64,000 nt of DNA, from the NCBI GenBank assembly GCA_006538405.1, contig BJKQ01000010.1, forward strand, positions 372,001 to 436,000, read 5' to 3'. A program made the position numbers and the translations under genes. Below, one piece after another: positions 1 through 10,485 of the stretch. Below the pieces are notes generated by a model. That model saw only the letters and a list, made by a program, of their open reading frames with translations, did not search any database and was not told the DNA's origin. This stretch comes from Hansfordia pulvinata (Eukaryota; Ascomycota; Sordariomycetes; Xylariales). Positions within the stretch are counted from its first letter, which is position 1. Each line of letters begins with the position of its first letter.

Positions 1-363
1 AAGTACAACATCATGAACGACGACCGCGTCCAGCTGTTCCTGACGGGAGACATCCTGGGGAGCAGCAGCGGCGAGCGGAGCGGCAGAAGGGGGGGCGGTG
101 GGAGACGACAGGGCGGCTCCGAGACGGAGCTCGACCGGCTGACCACCGGCTCAGCCTCCTCCCCCGGCGTCGGCGGCAGCAACCGCAAGAGGCCGGACCT
201 CGGGCGCATCGTGGACGCGGCGTTCCGGTACGGCGCCGAGGAGCGCGTGGCGGTGCTGGTCTGCGGGCCGCCGGCCATGGCACGCGACCTGCGGGCCTGC
301 GTCGGGCCCTGGGTCGCCCGCGGCCGCGTCGTGTGGTGGCACGACGAGAGCTTCGAGTGGTAA
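1..363 (+). CDS. Ferric reductase-like protein, C-terminal end (partial)
   Basis: The frame is open from base 1 and ends at the TAA at 361-363; the start lies before the window. The last residues hold a CGPPAM motif followed by a segment ending in SFEW. This arrangement (CGP of the NAD-binding lobe, then a short tail ending in an aromatic residue) is typical of FRE-type metalloreductases and related NADPH oxidases, which pass electrons from NADPH through FAD and haem across a membrane. A Gly/Arg/Ser-rich linker sits before the motif, as is common in fungal FRE proteins. The haem-binding membrane part is not visible, so whether it reduces iron, copper or oxygen cannot be said. Confidence 0.7.
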   Translation, partial: KYNIMNDDRVQLFLTGDILGSSSGERSGRRGGGGRRQGGSETELDRLTTGSASSPGVGGSNRKRPDLGRIVDAAFRYGAEERVAVLVCGPPAMARDLRACVGPWVARGRVVWWHDESFEW

Positions 364-787
364 GGCCATCCGTACATATATATGCATGAGAATCCAAGGT
401 TCAATCTGAAGTCATCTCGACTGGACGCAACGTTTGTTTCCCCGTCTGGTTTCGAGTCACCGTGAAGCCTGTCCACCTGTGCGATTCAGAGGCCTCTCGT
501 TCGTTGTCTGCTCCCGTAAAAAAAAGAATCCAAATCAGGAAACCGAGATACTTGTAGAAAAGCACCCGTCTGCCATGTAAATCTTCAAAGCACCATGCTT
601 AACATCCGGAGTTTCCAATATCTATCAAGTGAACACCGTGCGCCTTTGAATCTGCCGCCGAGACGCCAGCCCTGCCTGATGCCCAAAAGATCAAGCCCAC
701 CCGGTCCTGCCCCACGCCGCCACCGTACGCCGCAAACCCCGCTCCCCGCAATTCAATGCAGAGAGAGTCCTCCCCAGTCAGTCAGTA
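364..787. other. Intergenic, convergent 3' ends
   Basis: This stretch lies between the 3' ends of the ferric reductase-like gene and the AflR-like regulator. It contains a run of A residues near 519-526, but no convincing gene or structured element was seen. Confidence 0.6.
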
Positions 788-2580
788 TCACGCCAGCGAG
801 TCCAGCACAGTCTGCAGGGCGGCGTCGATCGCCGGCGCCGCCCTGTCGAGCCGGGCGATCATGGCCCGGACCTTGGACAGGCGGGCCTGGCTGCCTCGGC
901 CCTGGCCCTGGCCCTGGCCGACCCCGGCCGCCGCCGCCGAGCTGCTGCTGCTGCTGCTGCTGCTGCTGCCGCCGCCGCTGCTGGCCTCCTCGATGCGCAG
1001 CAGCAGCTGGCGGAAGTTGCGGACGTGCAGGCGCAGCAGGGCGTGGATCATGTGAACCTGCTCCTCGTCCGAGTAGAGGCCGCGGAACTGCGGGGAGAAG
1101 TACTGCGGGTTGCAGGCGACGCGTGGGCTGATGGCGGGGATGCCCGTGGCGCCGTCGAACAGGTGCGCCGCCGCCAGCGCCGTCTCGGGCTCCTCCTCCT
1201 CCTCCTCCGGCCTGGTGGTGGTGGTGGTGGTGGACCCGGACTCCTTGCTGCCGCCGTTCCCGCTCCTCGCGGCGGCGGCGCACCCCCCGTCGTCGTCGTC
1301 GTTCCCCTCTGCAGCCGCCGCCGCCGCCGCCGCCGCGATGAACCGCCGGACCCTCTTGGACAGGCAGCCGAACATCTCGGACAGGCGGTCGCAGATGGAC
1401 AGCAGCAGGGTGAGGGTGGTGGGGCGGCGGCGGCAGCGCGGGCACTCGAGGGCCGCGCAGCACTTGGACAGCAGCCACTTCTTGAGCTGCAGCAGCTCGT
1501 CCAGGGCCAGCGACGTCAGCCGGAACTCGTCGTCGTCGAGCTGCTGCATCACCCGCACCAGGCTGGCCATGCAGGAGCAGTCGGCGGGGTCGGGGTCGGG
1601 GTCGGGGTCTGCGGCTGTGGCTGCGGCGAGGGGTGGTCCTGCTGCTGCCGCCGCCGCCGCTGCGGGCGTGTCCCCCTGTGCCGCGGGCAGCGTCGACGGC
1701 TTCTCGGGCCCGAGTCTGTCTGCGATCTGGGCCGGCGAGCTTGTGGGCGTTGGACCGTGGATAGGGGCTGGCTCCCTGTCAGCGCTGGAAGCCTGGAGAT
1801 GGGGAAGGGGTAACCGCGAGCAGAGGCGGGGTGGTGGAGGGGCTTGATAGTGGTGGACGGGGTGGTTGCCGGGTGTTGCACTCACGATACTGATCACGTC
1901 CGGCGACATCAGCAGCCTCGATCCCATCGCCGATGAAGCCCGTGGCCATGTATGCTGCATTTTGGTCAGTCGGATAACAACGAACGAAGACATCGCCAGG
2001 CGGGCGTCAGCACTGACTGTCGAACGGGGAATCTGGCGACGGGAACGTGTCGGCAGTGTCGACGTAGCTCTCGGCTACGCCCACCCAGGACGCGTGGGCA
2101 TCGACGCTGTCCGCCGTCGCCGTTGCGGCCGCCTGGTCTCCTCGCGTCGTCTGGCCGTCCTGCGCGGCCTGCCCGGTGGTCCGCGCACTGCCCCCCGCAG
2201 CCCCGCCGAGGCGACCGGTGCCGCGGCCGCGGTGCTGCTCCCTGGGCTTTGGAGGGGGAAGATGCAGGCTAGCGAGTGGGAGAGGCACCTCTGGCAGCGT
2301 CTCTCGGAACCGGTGCAGCGGAGCTGGAGGTGGGGGTGACACAAGGCTTTGTTAGCTGAGTTCGCGCGCGCTCGACAGACTAGATGGAGGAGAGAGGCAG
2401 AGGGACAGCAGGGGAACGTGCTTTCTTGGCCTGGCAGGCGATGCAGGCCGGCCTCCGGAGCGCACGGACGGGGCCGCGCGGGGTGGCGGGGCCGGCGCGG
2501 AGGGCGGCGACCTGCTCCATCCCGGGGTCGAGGTCCTCATCGGTGGCGGGCTGCTGGGTGTTCTTGAAGGTGAGGAACAT
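788..2580 (-). CDS. AflR-like Zn2Cys6 transcription factor
   Basis: A probable nuclear regulator of secondary metabolism. Exon 1 (2580-2422) ends in ACIACQAKK. Exon 2 opens at 2323 with LRC and supplies the remaining cysteines (CTGSERRC, CQRC, then C after six residues), giving the full C-x2-C-x6-C-x6-C-x2-C-x6-C cluster when joined. The join needs a GC donor (2421-2420) and an AG acceptor (2325-2324). A further intron runs about 1886 to 1796 (GTGAGT donor). The last exon, to 788, has the Cys-rich helical region (about residues 150-230 of that exon's frame) seen in AflR-family C-termini. Long Ala, Ser, Thr, Glu and Asp-Pro runs lie between blocks. The exon 2 to exon 3 boundary (about 2018 to 1955) is uncertain, and one base seems missing within 2100-2270. 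The target genes are unknown. Confidence 0.75.
940..972. repeat. CTG/CAG trinucleotide tract in regulator gene
   Basis: A run of CTG units on the plus strand encodes poly-serine on the minus strand near the C-terminus of the AflR-like protein. Similar GCC tracts near 1315-1335 encode poly-alanine. Such tracts are prone to length change. Confidence 0.7.
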
Positions 2581-3424
2581 GGGGGGCGACCGGCTGCGTG
2601 CCCGCCTTACGACGATGCCATGCGAGGGCTAACTAGTCGCCTAGTGAGAGAGGGATGCTTGTCGGCGTGGGCAAGCAAGGGGTGCTGCTGGGTGGAGGTT
2701 AGGGTCCGTGGAGCGGTTCCGTGATGGGGTCGGTCACAGGGCGAGGCGAGGCCAGGGCCTCCGTCGTCCAAGTCGGCGGCGATGGCGACTCGGCTCCGGC
2801 GGCTCCACCTCCATCAACCCTTTGGGCCTAGTCTCTCGTCCGGGTCTCGCCGCTGCACTTATATTTAAACCTCACACTCTCACACTGCACCGTTTCAACT
2901 CGCACTATCGCCGGCGCCAGGCCATCTGGATGTACCTGCAACCTGCGAGGCTGCTTGTGGCGTACATGTACCTCGTGGTAAGCAGCCCGGCAGCCTGGAG
3001 TGGATCACAGCGCGTCTTGCACTGAAACGCGGCGCCTGTCAGGCCACCCCAGGCTTCCAAGGCCGCCCCCCAAAGCCTCCGCTGGGGCCGGCCTACAGTA
3101 CCCGGCGGCGAACCACGTTTCGCGCCAGGTTCATACTCGTTTATAAGGTCAGGTTGCTTTCCAAGTTGAACCCCGAGCCCATGTACCGGGTATCTAACTA
3201 GAGATCCATGGATGGACATAAAGATCATGGACTACCTAGTAAGGTCTCTGCCACAATTGGGACGTTATTGAAATGTATCTCAGGTAAGGTAGGTCAGGTA
3301 GGTAATGTTCTGTTAAGACCGACCAGGCTTCTCTAAAATATGCTCTTCTCTATATGACTGTCTCTACGAGGAATCGTTCTTTCAACAGTACCCTCGTGGC
3401 CTCGCCTTGTCAAGTCGTCCTCGC
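2581..3424. other. Intergenic, regulator promoter
   Basis: This region lies upstream of the regulator and downstream of the kinase-like gene. It includes AT-rich TTATATTTAAAC near 2858 and AGGTAGGT repeats near 3283-3305. No supported gene was seen. Confidence 0.55.
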
Positions 3425-4216
3425 TCACGCCAGCCACTTATCCAGCGCCTCCTGGGCTTTCGCCTTAGACATCGGGATCTTGGAAAACTCGTAGTCGATC
3501 AGGTACACGTTGCCGTCGCCGTCGATCAGGCAGTTCTCCTGGTTCGCGTCGTACTTGACCACGCCCATGGCCTTGTACATTTTCTCGTCGGCCTCGCGGC
3601 ACTTCTCCATCTCGTCGTCCCGGGCGACCCGCGTGTCCTTCAGGTACTCCACCAGGAAGCCGACGACCTTGCCGCCGCTCCGCACGGGCGACACCCAGGT
3701 CGGGGCGGTCTTGATGCCGTAGCGCTCGAACAGGTGGAACATCCAGATCTCGTTCTCCATGTACGCGACCTCGTTCTCGTCCTCGAAGCTGCACTCCTTG
3801 TAGATGTACGGCTCCCCGTCCTTCTCCACCAGGTACGTGTGCCCCTGCCCGTACTTGCCCATCGGCTTCGAATTCTCGAGCTCCGACTTGTCCGTAGAGT
3901 GCTTGTCCCACACAAAGTCCTCGCGGATGGTCATCTCCGGCTCGGCCGGCGCGGGTGCCGCCCTGGCCGCGCCCAGGGACTTGCTGATCTTGATCGCCCG
4001 GGACGCTTCGGGAGGGTGGGCAGCCTCGTCTCGGCTCCCCTCTCCCACAGCCAGTATGGCTTCTCTTCGCCGTACACGTCGAAGTCGACCGTGACTTGGC
4101 TCTTGGCTCCCTCTCGGACTATATCGAACTTGTACGGCTTCCCGGGCAGTGGGAGGCGCTCCGTGAAGCTCGATATTTTGAAATCGACTACGGCGTGGAC
4201 CTACTCACATGGTTAG
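3425..4216 (-). CDS. Kinase-like phosphotransferase family protein, frame-broken
   Basis: The 3' part (from about 4030 down to 3425) encodes a compact domain with a possible ATP-lid and lysine region (YGQGHTYLVEKDG, then YIYKE), a catalytic-loop-like KYDANQEN, and LIDYE in the place of DFG. This resembles the protein-kinase-like and aminoglycoside-phosphotransferase folds, but the usual HxD histidine is absent, so activity is doubtful. Upstream, another frame (about 4190-4030) reads a protein-like segment containing GKPYKFDIVREGAK and YGEEKPYW. The two frames meet in the G run near 4026-4034 and fit together if one base is missing. No ATG is visible in the upstream frame, so a first exon probably lies beyond 4190. 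The substrate is unknown. Confidence 0.5.
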
Positions 4217-4875
4217 CCACTGCGGCTCGTCTCTGAGTCTGTAGGGTCACGCCGCTATGGCCCCTCAGGCGAGGCATTGTGCGGCATTGGCCGAGAGCAA
4301 GGGCTGCGAGACTTACTGCATAAGGTGCTAAAACCACTGCCACCAGCGATGCCCAGGAAAATGCCGGTTTCATTTTCTTCAATTCTCTCTTGTTCTTCTT
4401 CTTCTGCTCCTGCTGCTCCTTCTTCTACTAATGAAAGGCTTCTTCTAGCCAATCGTAGCGGCTTTGGCAGATGGGATATCTCAGAAACATGATGCACAAT
4501 CGATCTGTCGCTCTTATAAAAAGAGCAGCCTTCGCAGAAGCAACGGAAAAACCTTGCTGAGTAACCAGCGGAGAGCCACCCGGGTTCCTAACCCCATCTC
4601 TAAACTCGGGATCTATTTCGGATCACAGTAGGTCGGCGAATAATCCCCGATAAGCCCGTGGCGCTGACAGACCGCCGCAAGACATGAGGCTTAGATGTAC
4701 CGCCACTAGGCATTGATCACTTCTGCAGGGGTGACATCCATGATTCCATCCCACGTTGCCCGTAACGGCAAAATCCCCCCCGCCCCAGGCCAGGGCGTTG
4801 CCTCTGCTCTGGACCTTGGCATCTCACCTTGGCCTTGTCAGCTTTAAAAAAAGCAGAGAGCAGGCAAAGATGCCG

Positions 4876-4898
4876 GTGTGTGTGTGTGTGTGTGTGTG
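4876..4898. repeat. GT dinucleotide microsatellite
   Basis: An uninterrupted GT run is followed by GGT units and a G run. It is intergenic. Confidence 0.9.
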
Positions 4899-7177
4899 GT
4901 GGTGGGGGGGCGACGAGAACGAGTGGCCCCAGTGCTCGACCCACGGCGGGCACGGCGGAAGTTCCTTGATCGAAATCTTCATTCCCACGAGCCTCGCCCT
5001 GCCTGCCCACTGGCTCCAGCACAGCGTGCGCTGCATCCGAACAGAGCCCCGGAACTACGCCCGCGCGGAGAGAGGCGGTTGTTCAGCAACAGCCGGCCGG
5101 GCCGTTTCTGCAAGACCTCTCACGACGTGGAAACAAGAAGATAACACGCATTGGGCCGGACGACCAGTCTCGATTACTTCCAGGGCGCGTGAGATAGGTT
5201 TGGATGGGAGCAGTCGGTCGGATGGGACGAGCCTTAGAAGCGACCCTGTGGCGAACGATGGGGCTCATCCGAAGGGCTGGACAGGGGGCCGGCGACGCCA
5301 CCGCATTTAATGAGGCGTCTGCCAGATTCCAAGCAAGGTGCTATGTAAGTCGACTATTTTTACTTGATGATGGCGGCAAAACCCCAAGAAATGATATGCA
5401 GCCTTCATCAAGGTACTGCAGGTAGATATACCTTTTACGGCAGCTAAAAGCAGAAAGTTGCCGTCAGGTCGAGATGGCTTTGCTGCTTGGCTCGGGGCGG
5501 AGTCCGCGGGCCCGGCTCGCGGGGACGTAGGGACCCTCGGGAGCCCGTTCAGTTGCCAAGTTCGAGGATATCTTAAGTGGAGGTAAAGAATCTCGGCCAT
5601 GGCGGATTCGGGGATCTGGCTGTGGCGGCGCGGCATATGAGGAAGAAACAGGCGAATCGGATACGGGCGAGTCATCTCGACGGCCTCCCGCACTTGCGAG
5701 TTCGCCATGGGAGAGGGAGGCGGTTTCTGTCGACGAGCCGAGAATAGAAGACGGCCGTGTCGCGGCTGGGCGCATGGAGGCCAAGCAGGCTGCCAATACA
5801 GCGTTCAGGGAGCGCGAGATTCCGCAGGGCTGAATGCCGGAGGCGGGGGAGCAGTGTTCCCCTTCATCAGTGGCAGGGAATCGAGCCGCCCCTCGTTCGC
5901 TTGCGCACCAGGACGCCGGCACTCACTCACTGACCAGTACCGGTATCTCTCAACTTGGCGCTCGCTGTTCTGATTTCGATTGCTGCCGCTGCCGATTCCG
6001 ATGGTCGCGACATTCGAGGAAGGGTGTGGTCCTCACGTCCGTCACGGCCACATGGGCTGACAGCTGAGTATCCCCCACATGTTGACTGTCAGACTGGAGA
6101 TGGTGGAGGCAACACTTTACGGAGTACGTGCTCGTACCATCCACCATGAGAGATGCCTGATCTAGACCACATTAAGTAAGCGGACCTGTGGCATAAGACT
6201 CTCAATTAGGCGATTAGGCCGGTGTTGCCTGCTGACAGTTTCTAGGGGATTCCGGTACGAGCACTCGAAAGCGTGGTTGGGCCTTTACGATCCTTCCCAG
6301 ATACTTCGGCGGCAGTGCAGATGGATGGCAAAGACAACGCCCAACCGGCGTTGGACCCGGCACAGCGGTTCTGTCGTGGGCGGACGGACGGACAGGCTGA
6401 TCCATGGATCAGCGCGATCAGGCAAGCGCATCGATTGAACCGCCTTTTGCTTTTTCGGCCGCTAACAGACAGAGGTGAGAGCTGGGTCGGCCATTTTTCT
6501 TCACTGGTCCACCCACCCGACCACGAGTAATCGTGCGAGTACGAGTATCGCTGGCGGAGGGGACGTGTATGGATCGTACTGGAACAACACGACGGCAGCG
6601 TTGGCCGTGGGCTCGCAGTCGGTTGCTACGCTGGCTGATACCTGAGTTAGTACCCAGGCTGCTCGCAATCAACGGCAGCCGGGCTCCCTTGCAAGCTGAG
6701 GCAACGGGCACTCTCTGTCTGCACGCGCAGAGAGGCCGGCCGTGATACAATGGGATTATCACGACAGGGGGTGCCACGAGTGCCGGCACGCGCACGGAGC
6801 CACGGGCACGAGTGAGCTGGCACCGTAGCATCGTACTCCTAGTCGCAGACCGATCAGGAACAATCAAGCCGTTGAACGACTATTGCCGGGCCAATCCCAA
6901 GCGGGACAAGGCGCGGGCCGGGGTGGGGAGCCACGCCCAGCAGAAGGCATCGCGAGGCCCGCGGCGACGGCGCGCCCCACAGCTCGAAAGCGTTGCGGGC
7001 GGGGAGCGGACATGAGCGCGTGCATGGGGAGTCAAATTACGGGCCTGGTCCATGGATTTTTCTTCTCGGACCTTTTCTTGCTTGCTCGCTCGGTCAAAGA
7101 TGTGTCTGTTGGTTGCGTGGTGATCGACCGACCACAAGTGCCCATCGTCACACGCACTCGTACTACGAGGAGCTTAA

Positions 7178-7212
7178 GTGGTGGTGGTGGTGGTGGTGGT
7201 GTTGGTGGTGGC
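7178..7212. repeat. GGT trinucleotide microsatellite
   Basis: About eleven GGT-type units with one interruption (GTT), in intergenic DNA. Confidence 0.85.
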
Positions 7213-7403
7213 TTACAATGCCGACGCAGTCTATTACTCGTATATCGATGGGGCAGGGCTGATCAAATAGTATCGCTCGTGAGATTGCTGCAGCTGTGAT
7301 GATGATAAGATTTCGCGCCGTGCTCTCCGGTCACAACGTAGCATTCGTTCGAATGGGGGCCCAGCTCATCAATCGACCTGTTTCTTCTTTGTCAAAGCAA
7401 ACC

Positions 7404-7457
7404 TGCCCCTCCCCCCCCCCCCCCATTCTCTCGCGCGCTCTCTCTCTCTCTCTCTTT
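7404..7457 (+). promoter_or_regulatory. Poly-C and CT-rich promoter tract
   Basis: A long C run is followed by a CT dinucleotide run. Pyrimidine tracts of this kind often precede transcription starts of highly expressed fungal genes. The next gene downstream is the Ras-like GTPase. The role is inferred from position and composition only. Confidence 0.4.
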
Positions 7458-8665
7458 ATTGTTTGGCATCTTCTCCTTGGACTCGCATTGCCTGCTACCC
7501 CAGGCTATTCGTACACTCCCTCTACTAGTCTCGAATCTTTAGCTTCACCCTCTAGTGCCTGCTGAGCTGTCGTTGCTTTTTGCATCTATTCCTGCATCTG
7601 CAGCAACAGCAGCAGCCCGCCCCAGGCACAACCCGGCTCCTGATCGTGCTGGACTGGGCCCTATCGCCGTCCTTTCTTTTCTTTTTTCCCATCCTTCCTC
7701 CACCTCCGCGCGGGCCTGCGTTCGTTCGTCTTGCATCTGCATCCTCTTCAACCCCTCGGGGTTTTGCCTCGTAGCGGAGCGGTGTGCCAAACGACACTTG
7801 AACACTCGCGCCTCGTTTCCAAGCTGGCTTCGCGCCTTCTTTTCGCCTGGAATCATTACGTCCTCCGACACCGGTAGCAACTTCCATCTCTTGAGATTCT
7901 GAACCCCCTTCCCGTCGCTCTTTCCTCGTCGGCGCTTCCAGTCAGACCACCACCCTACGGCTTCTTTCCTCGCCTCATCAACAGATTATCGCCAACCCTC
8001 AAAACTCTACCTTACGACCAAGGCCACACTCGGCACAGTGCCAGCGCACCCCCCGCGCCACGAGACAGGATCGACATCCTCGGGCAGAGGAACCCCTAGC
8101 TTCGGGCTACCCGCCTGGACCACGACGTGTCTCGGCAGCTAACAGGGACCATCCCTCATCGCGACCGCACCACCGGCTGGGCCCTTTGTTGACATTATCA
8201 CGAGGCCGTACATAAGTATAGACCATCACATCAGGCCGGGCGCCTGACCAGCACCGTTTGCGCGCTCGCGTACGTCTTTTTTTTTTTTTCACTGTACAAA
8301 GAACGAAGGCCTCACCACCATTACCACCGCCGCGACGCGCCCACTTACGCGCCCTCGCCCCCACGCAAAGCACGCGACCCCCGGCACCTCCCGCCCGCCT
8401 CGCCCAGCACCCGAAACTAGCATAGCAGGGGGGGCTTTCATGCGCGCGACCCGGCCGTGACGCCCGCCTCGTCACAATCACGATCTGATCCGGCCCCGAA
8501 TCTCTCTCTCTAGGTAGCGATTGCGCGCACACGGGCAGAGCCTGTGGCAGCGAGATAAAATATTTCACGACCACGGCTACAACGACCAAGACGACCGAGA
8601 CCAATTACACGGCAACGGCAACCCACTTGCATCGCCACGTCGACACACCCACGCGCATCCCCACC

Positions 8666-9499
8666 ATGGAACAGCAACAGCAGCAAACAGCTGCCCCCCA
8701 GCAACCGCCCGTGCCCATCTCCATCACCATCTGCGGCGACGGCGGATGCGGAAAGTCGTCCATCACGCTGCGCCTGGTGCGCTCCCAGTGGACGTCCGAG
8801 TATGACCCCACCATCGAGGACAGCTACAGCATCACGCGCCGCGTCGACGGCACCACCTACCACCTGGCCCTGACCGACACCGCGGGCCAGGAGGAGTATC
8901 GCGGCATGTGGGCCTCGTCCAACCTGGGCGCGGACGCCTTCCTGCTCGTCTACGACATCACCTCCACGCACAGCCTCGAGGCCCTCGACCACTTCTCCGA
9001 CCTCATCGACATGGAGGCCGAGACGCGCATCGACAACGCCGCGCGCGCGCACAAGGCCGGCCTGCGCCCCTCGCCCCAGAGCCACGGCAGCAGCTACGGC
9101 TACGGCACCGACGGCGAGGGCAACCGGACCATCCCGCCCGTCAAGATCGTCGCCGGCAACAAGTGCGATCTCCAGGACGCCCGCCGCGTCCCCGCCGCCC
9201 AGGGGCTCGAGTGGGCCCGCCAGAGGGGCTGCGGCTTCATGGAGACCAGCGCCCGCCTCGAGGTCAACATCGAGGAGACCTTTGCCCTCATCGTCCGCCG
9301 CGTCACCGAGGCCCGCCGCCTCGCCGACGCCGGCGTCATCGACCCGTCCGGGTCGTCGGAGATGGACCGCCGGGGGGCCACCAAGCCGCTGACGCCCGTG
9401 GCCAGCGGCGCCACCGGCGCAGATAACGAGAAGGGCGGCGGCGGGGCGTTGTCGCAGCTGCACGTCAGGGGCCTCTGGAAGAGTTTGCGCTGCTGGTAG
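8666..9499 (+). CDS. Ras-family small GTPase with atypical C-terminus
   Basis: A single exon of 277 residues. The chosen ATG at 8666 has a strong CCACCATGG context; an in-frame upstream ATG at 8627 would add 13 residues. GTPase motifs appear in order: P-loop GDGGCGKSS, switch I YDPTIEDSY, switch II DTAGQEEY, NKCD, and ETSA. The switch I sequence matches the Ras/Rap/Rsr1 group, so a signalling role at membranes is likely. Between switch II and NKCD there is an insert of about 35 residues rich in Ser, Gly and Tyr. The protein ends in LRCW: a cysteine is present, but not in a normal CaaX box. The very long CT-rich leader suggests regulation before or during translation. Confidence 0.85.
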   Translation: MEQQQQQTAAPQQPPVPISITICGDGGCGKSSITLRLVRSQWTSEYDPTIEDSYSITRRVDGTTYHLALTDTAGQEEYRGMWASSNLGADAFLLVYDITSTHSLEALDHFSDLIDMEAETRIDNAARAHKAGLRPSPQSHGSSYGYGTDGEGNRTIPPVKIVAGNKCDLQDARRVPAAQGLEWARQRGCGFMETSARLEVNIEETFALIVRRVTEARRLADAGVIDPSGSSEMDRRGATKPLTPVASGATGADNEKGGGGALSQLHVRGLWKSLRCW

Positions 9500-10485
9500 C
9501 GCCGGCGCTGAACGGGCTTCGTCGTGTGGGTTTGAGGAGTTGTTTTTCTACATGTCGTCTTGAGCTGTTTTGTACTTGGTTTTGTTTGCACGCGGTCGTG
9601 CTGCTTTTCCTCTGCGACTATATCCCCCTGTCTTGCTTGTCTTGTTTCCCAGCCGAGCATGCTGTTTTGGCCCGTGGACTGTTGTATTATTTTTCGTTGA
9701 AAAGGAGAAGTGGGCAAGTGAGCAGAGACGGATGAGGCGGTTGCGCATGGGATGGGGAGTATGCGCGCGTGTCTGATCTACCCCAGCCGTTTCGGTCTTG
9801 CTGGCTCTCCCTTCGGCGCGGCGTTGTTGATACTGGGGCGCCAGGCGGATGGCACATGGCCAAAGACTTGAGTAGTTTCGTTGCGAAGATACCACGACCC
9901 CAGACACCCTCTTAGAATCAGTGTGCACTCGCAATGCTTGACGTATGCTGCTGACTTGGGTGTACCGTGCAACGCCACAGCTGTTAAGCCACGGGCACAA
10001 CCCTGCTCGCCACCCTACCCCAGCCGCGGCAACCTCTCAGAATCACGCAATGCACTAGTCACATGGGAAGAGACAGCGGAAGGAGCTGGAGATGATATCA
10101 TTAAGAGAATTAAACCCGCGCGCTCTCGCGACGCGAAGCGGGGTGCGTCTGTCTGTCTGTCGGTCTGTATCGCTTGGTATCTAAGGGTATTTGGTATCTC
10201 ATGCGGTGCGGGTTGTTTTCCGCGCGTCGGCCGTCGTCGTCTCTTTTGGAACGAAGCAAGAAGAAAGAGAAAAAAAAGACGGCAGAACACAGGAAGGAAG
10301 ATGAGACACGTGCGCGCGTGTGTGGGTATCGCTTTCCAAAGGATCGGCGGGCAAGGGGGAACGAGATATCGAAAGAAACAAAAGGGCAGGATATCCGTGT
10401 GCGGCAGGGTTGAATCGATAAGAAAATAAAAGCGGCCACGCCAGAGAAGAGAACGAAAAAAAAAAAACACCTTTCCGACCGGCCC
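9500..10485. other. Intergenic, convergent 3' ends
   Basis: This region lies between the Ras-like gene and the protease 3' end. It has A-rich stretches near 10266-10275 and 10455-10468, which may include polyadenylation signals. No gene was supported. Confidence 0.55.

Larger units (their letters stand above)
4217..8665. other. Long intergenic region upstream of the Ras-like gene
   Basis: This 4.4 kb stretch has only short ORFs without family features. It includes microsatellites (4876-4898, 7178-7212) and a pyrimidine-rich segment from about 7390 to 8300, which fits promoter and 5' leader sequence for the GTPase gene. A first exon of the kinase-like gene may lie between 4217 and 4500. Otherwise nothing coding could be supported. 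Confidence 0.5.

Noticed and set aside
4255..4497. P-loop-like GIAGGSG string suggesting a nucleotide kinase
   Set aside because: The GKT/S part is missing, the sequence around it is a low-complexity Glu run, and the ORF is short.
7545..7887. Several overlapping 110-codon ORFs on the minus strand
   Set aside because: They overlap in different frames inside the CT-rich leader of the Ras-like gene and have biased composition.
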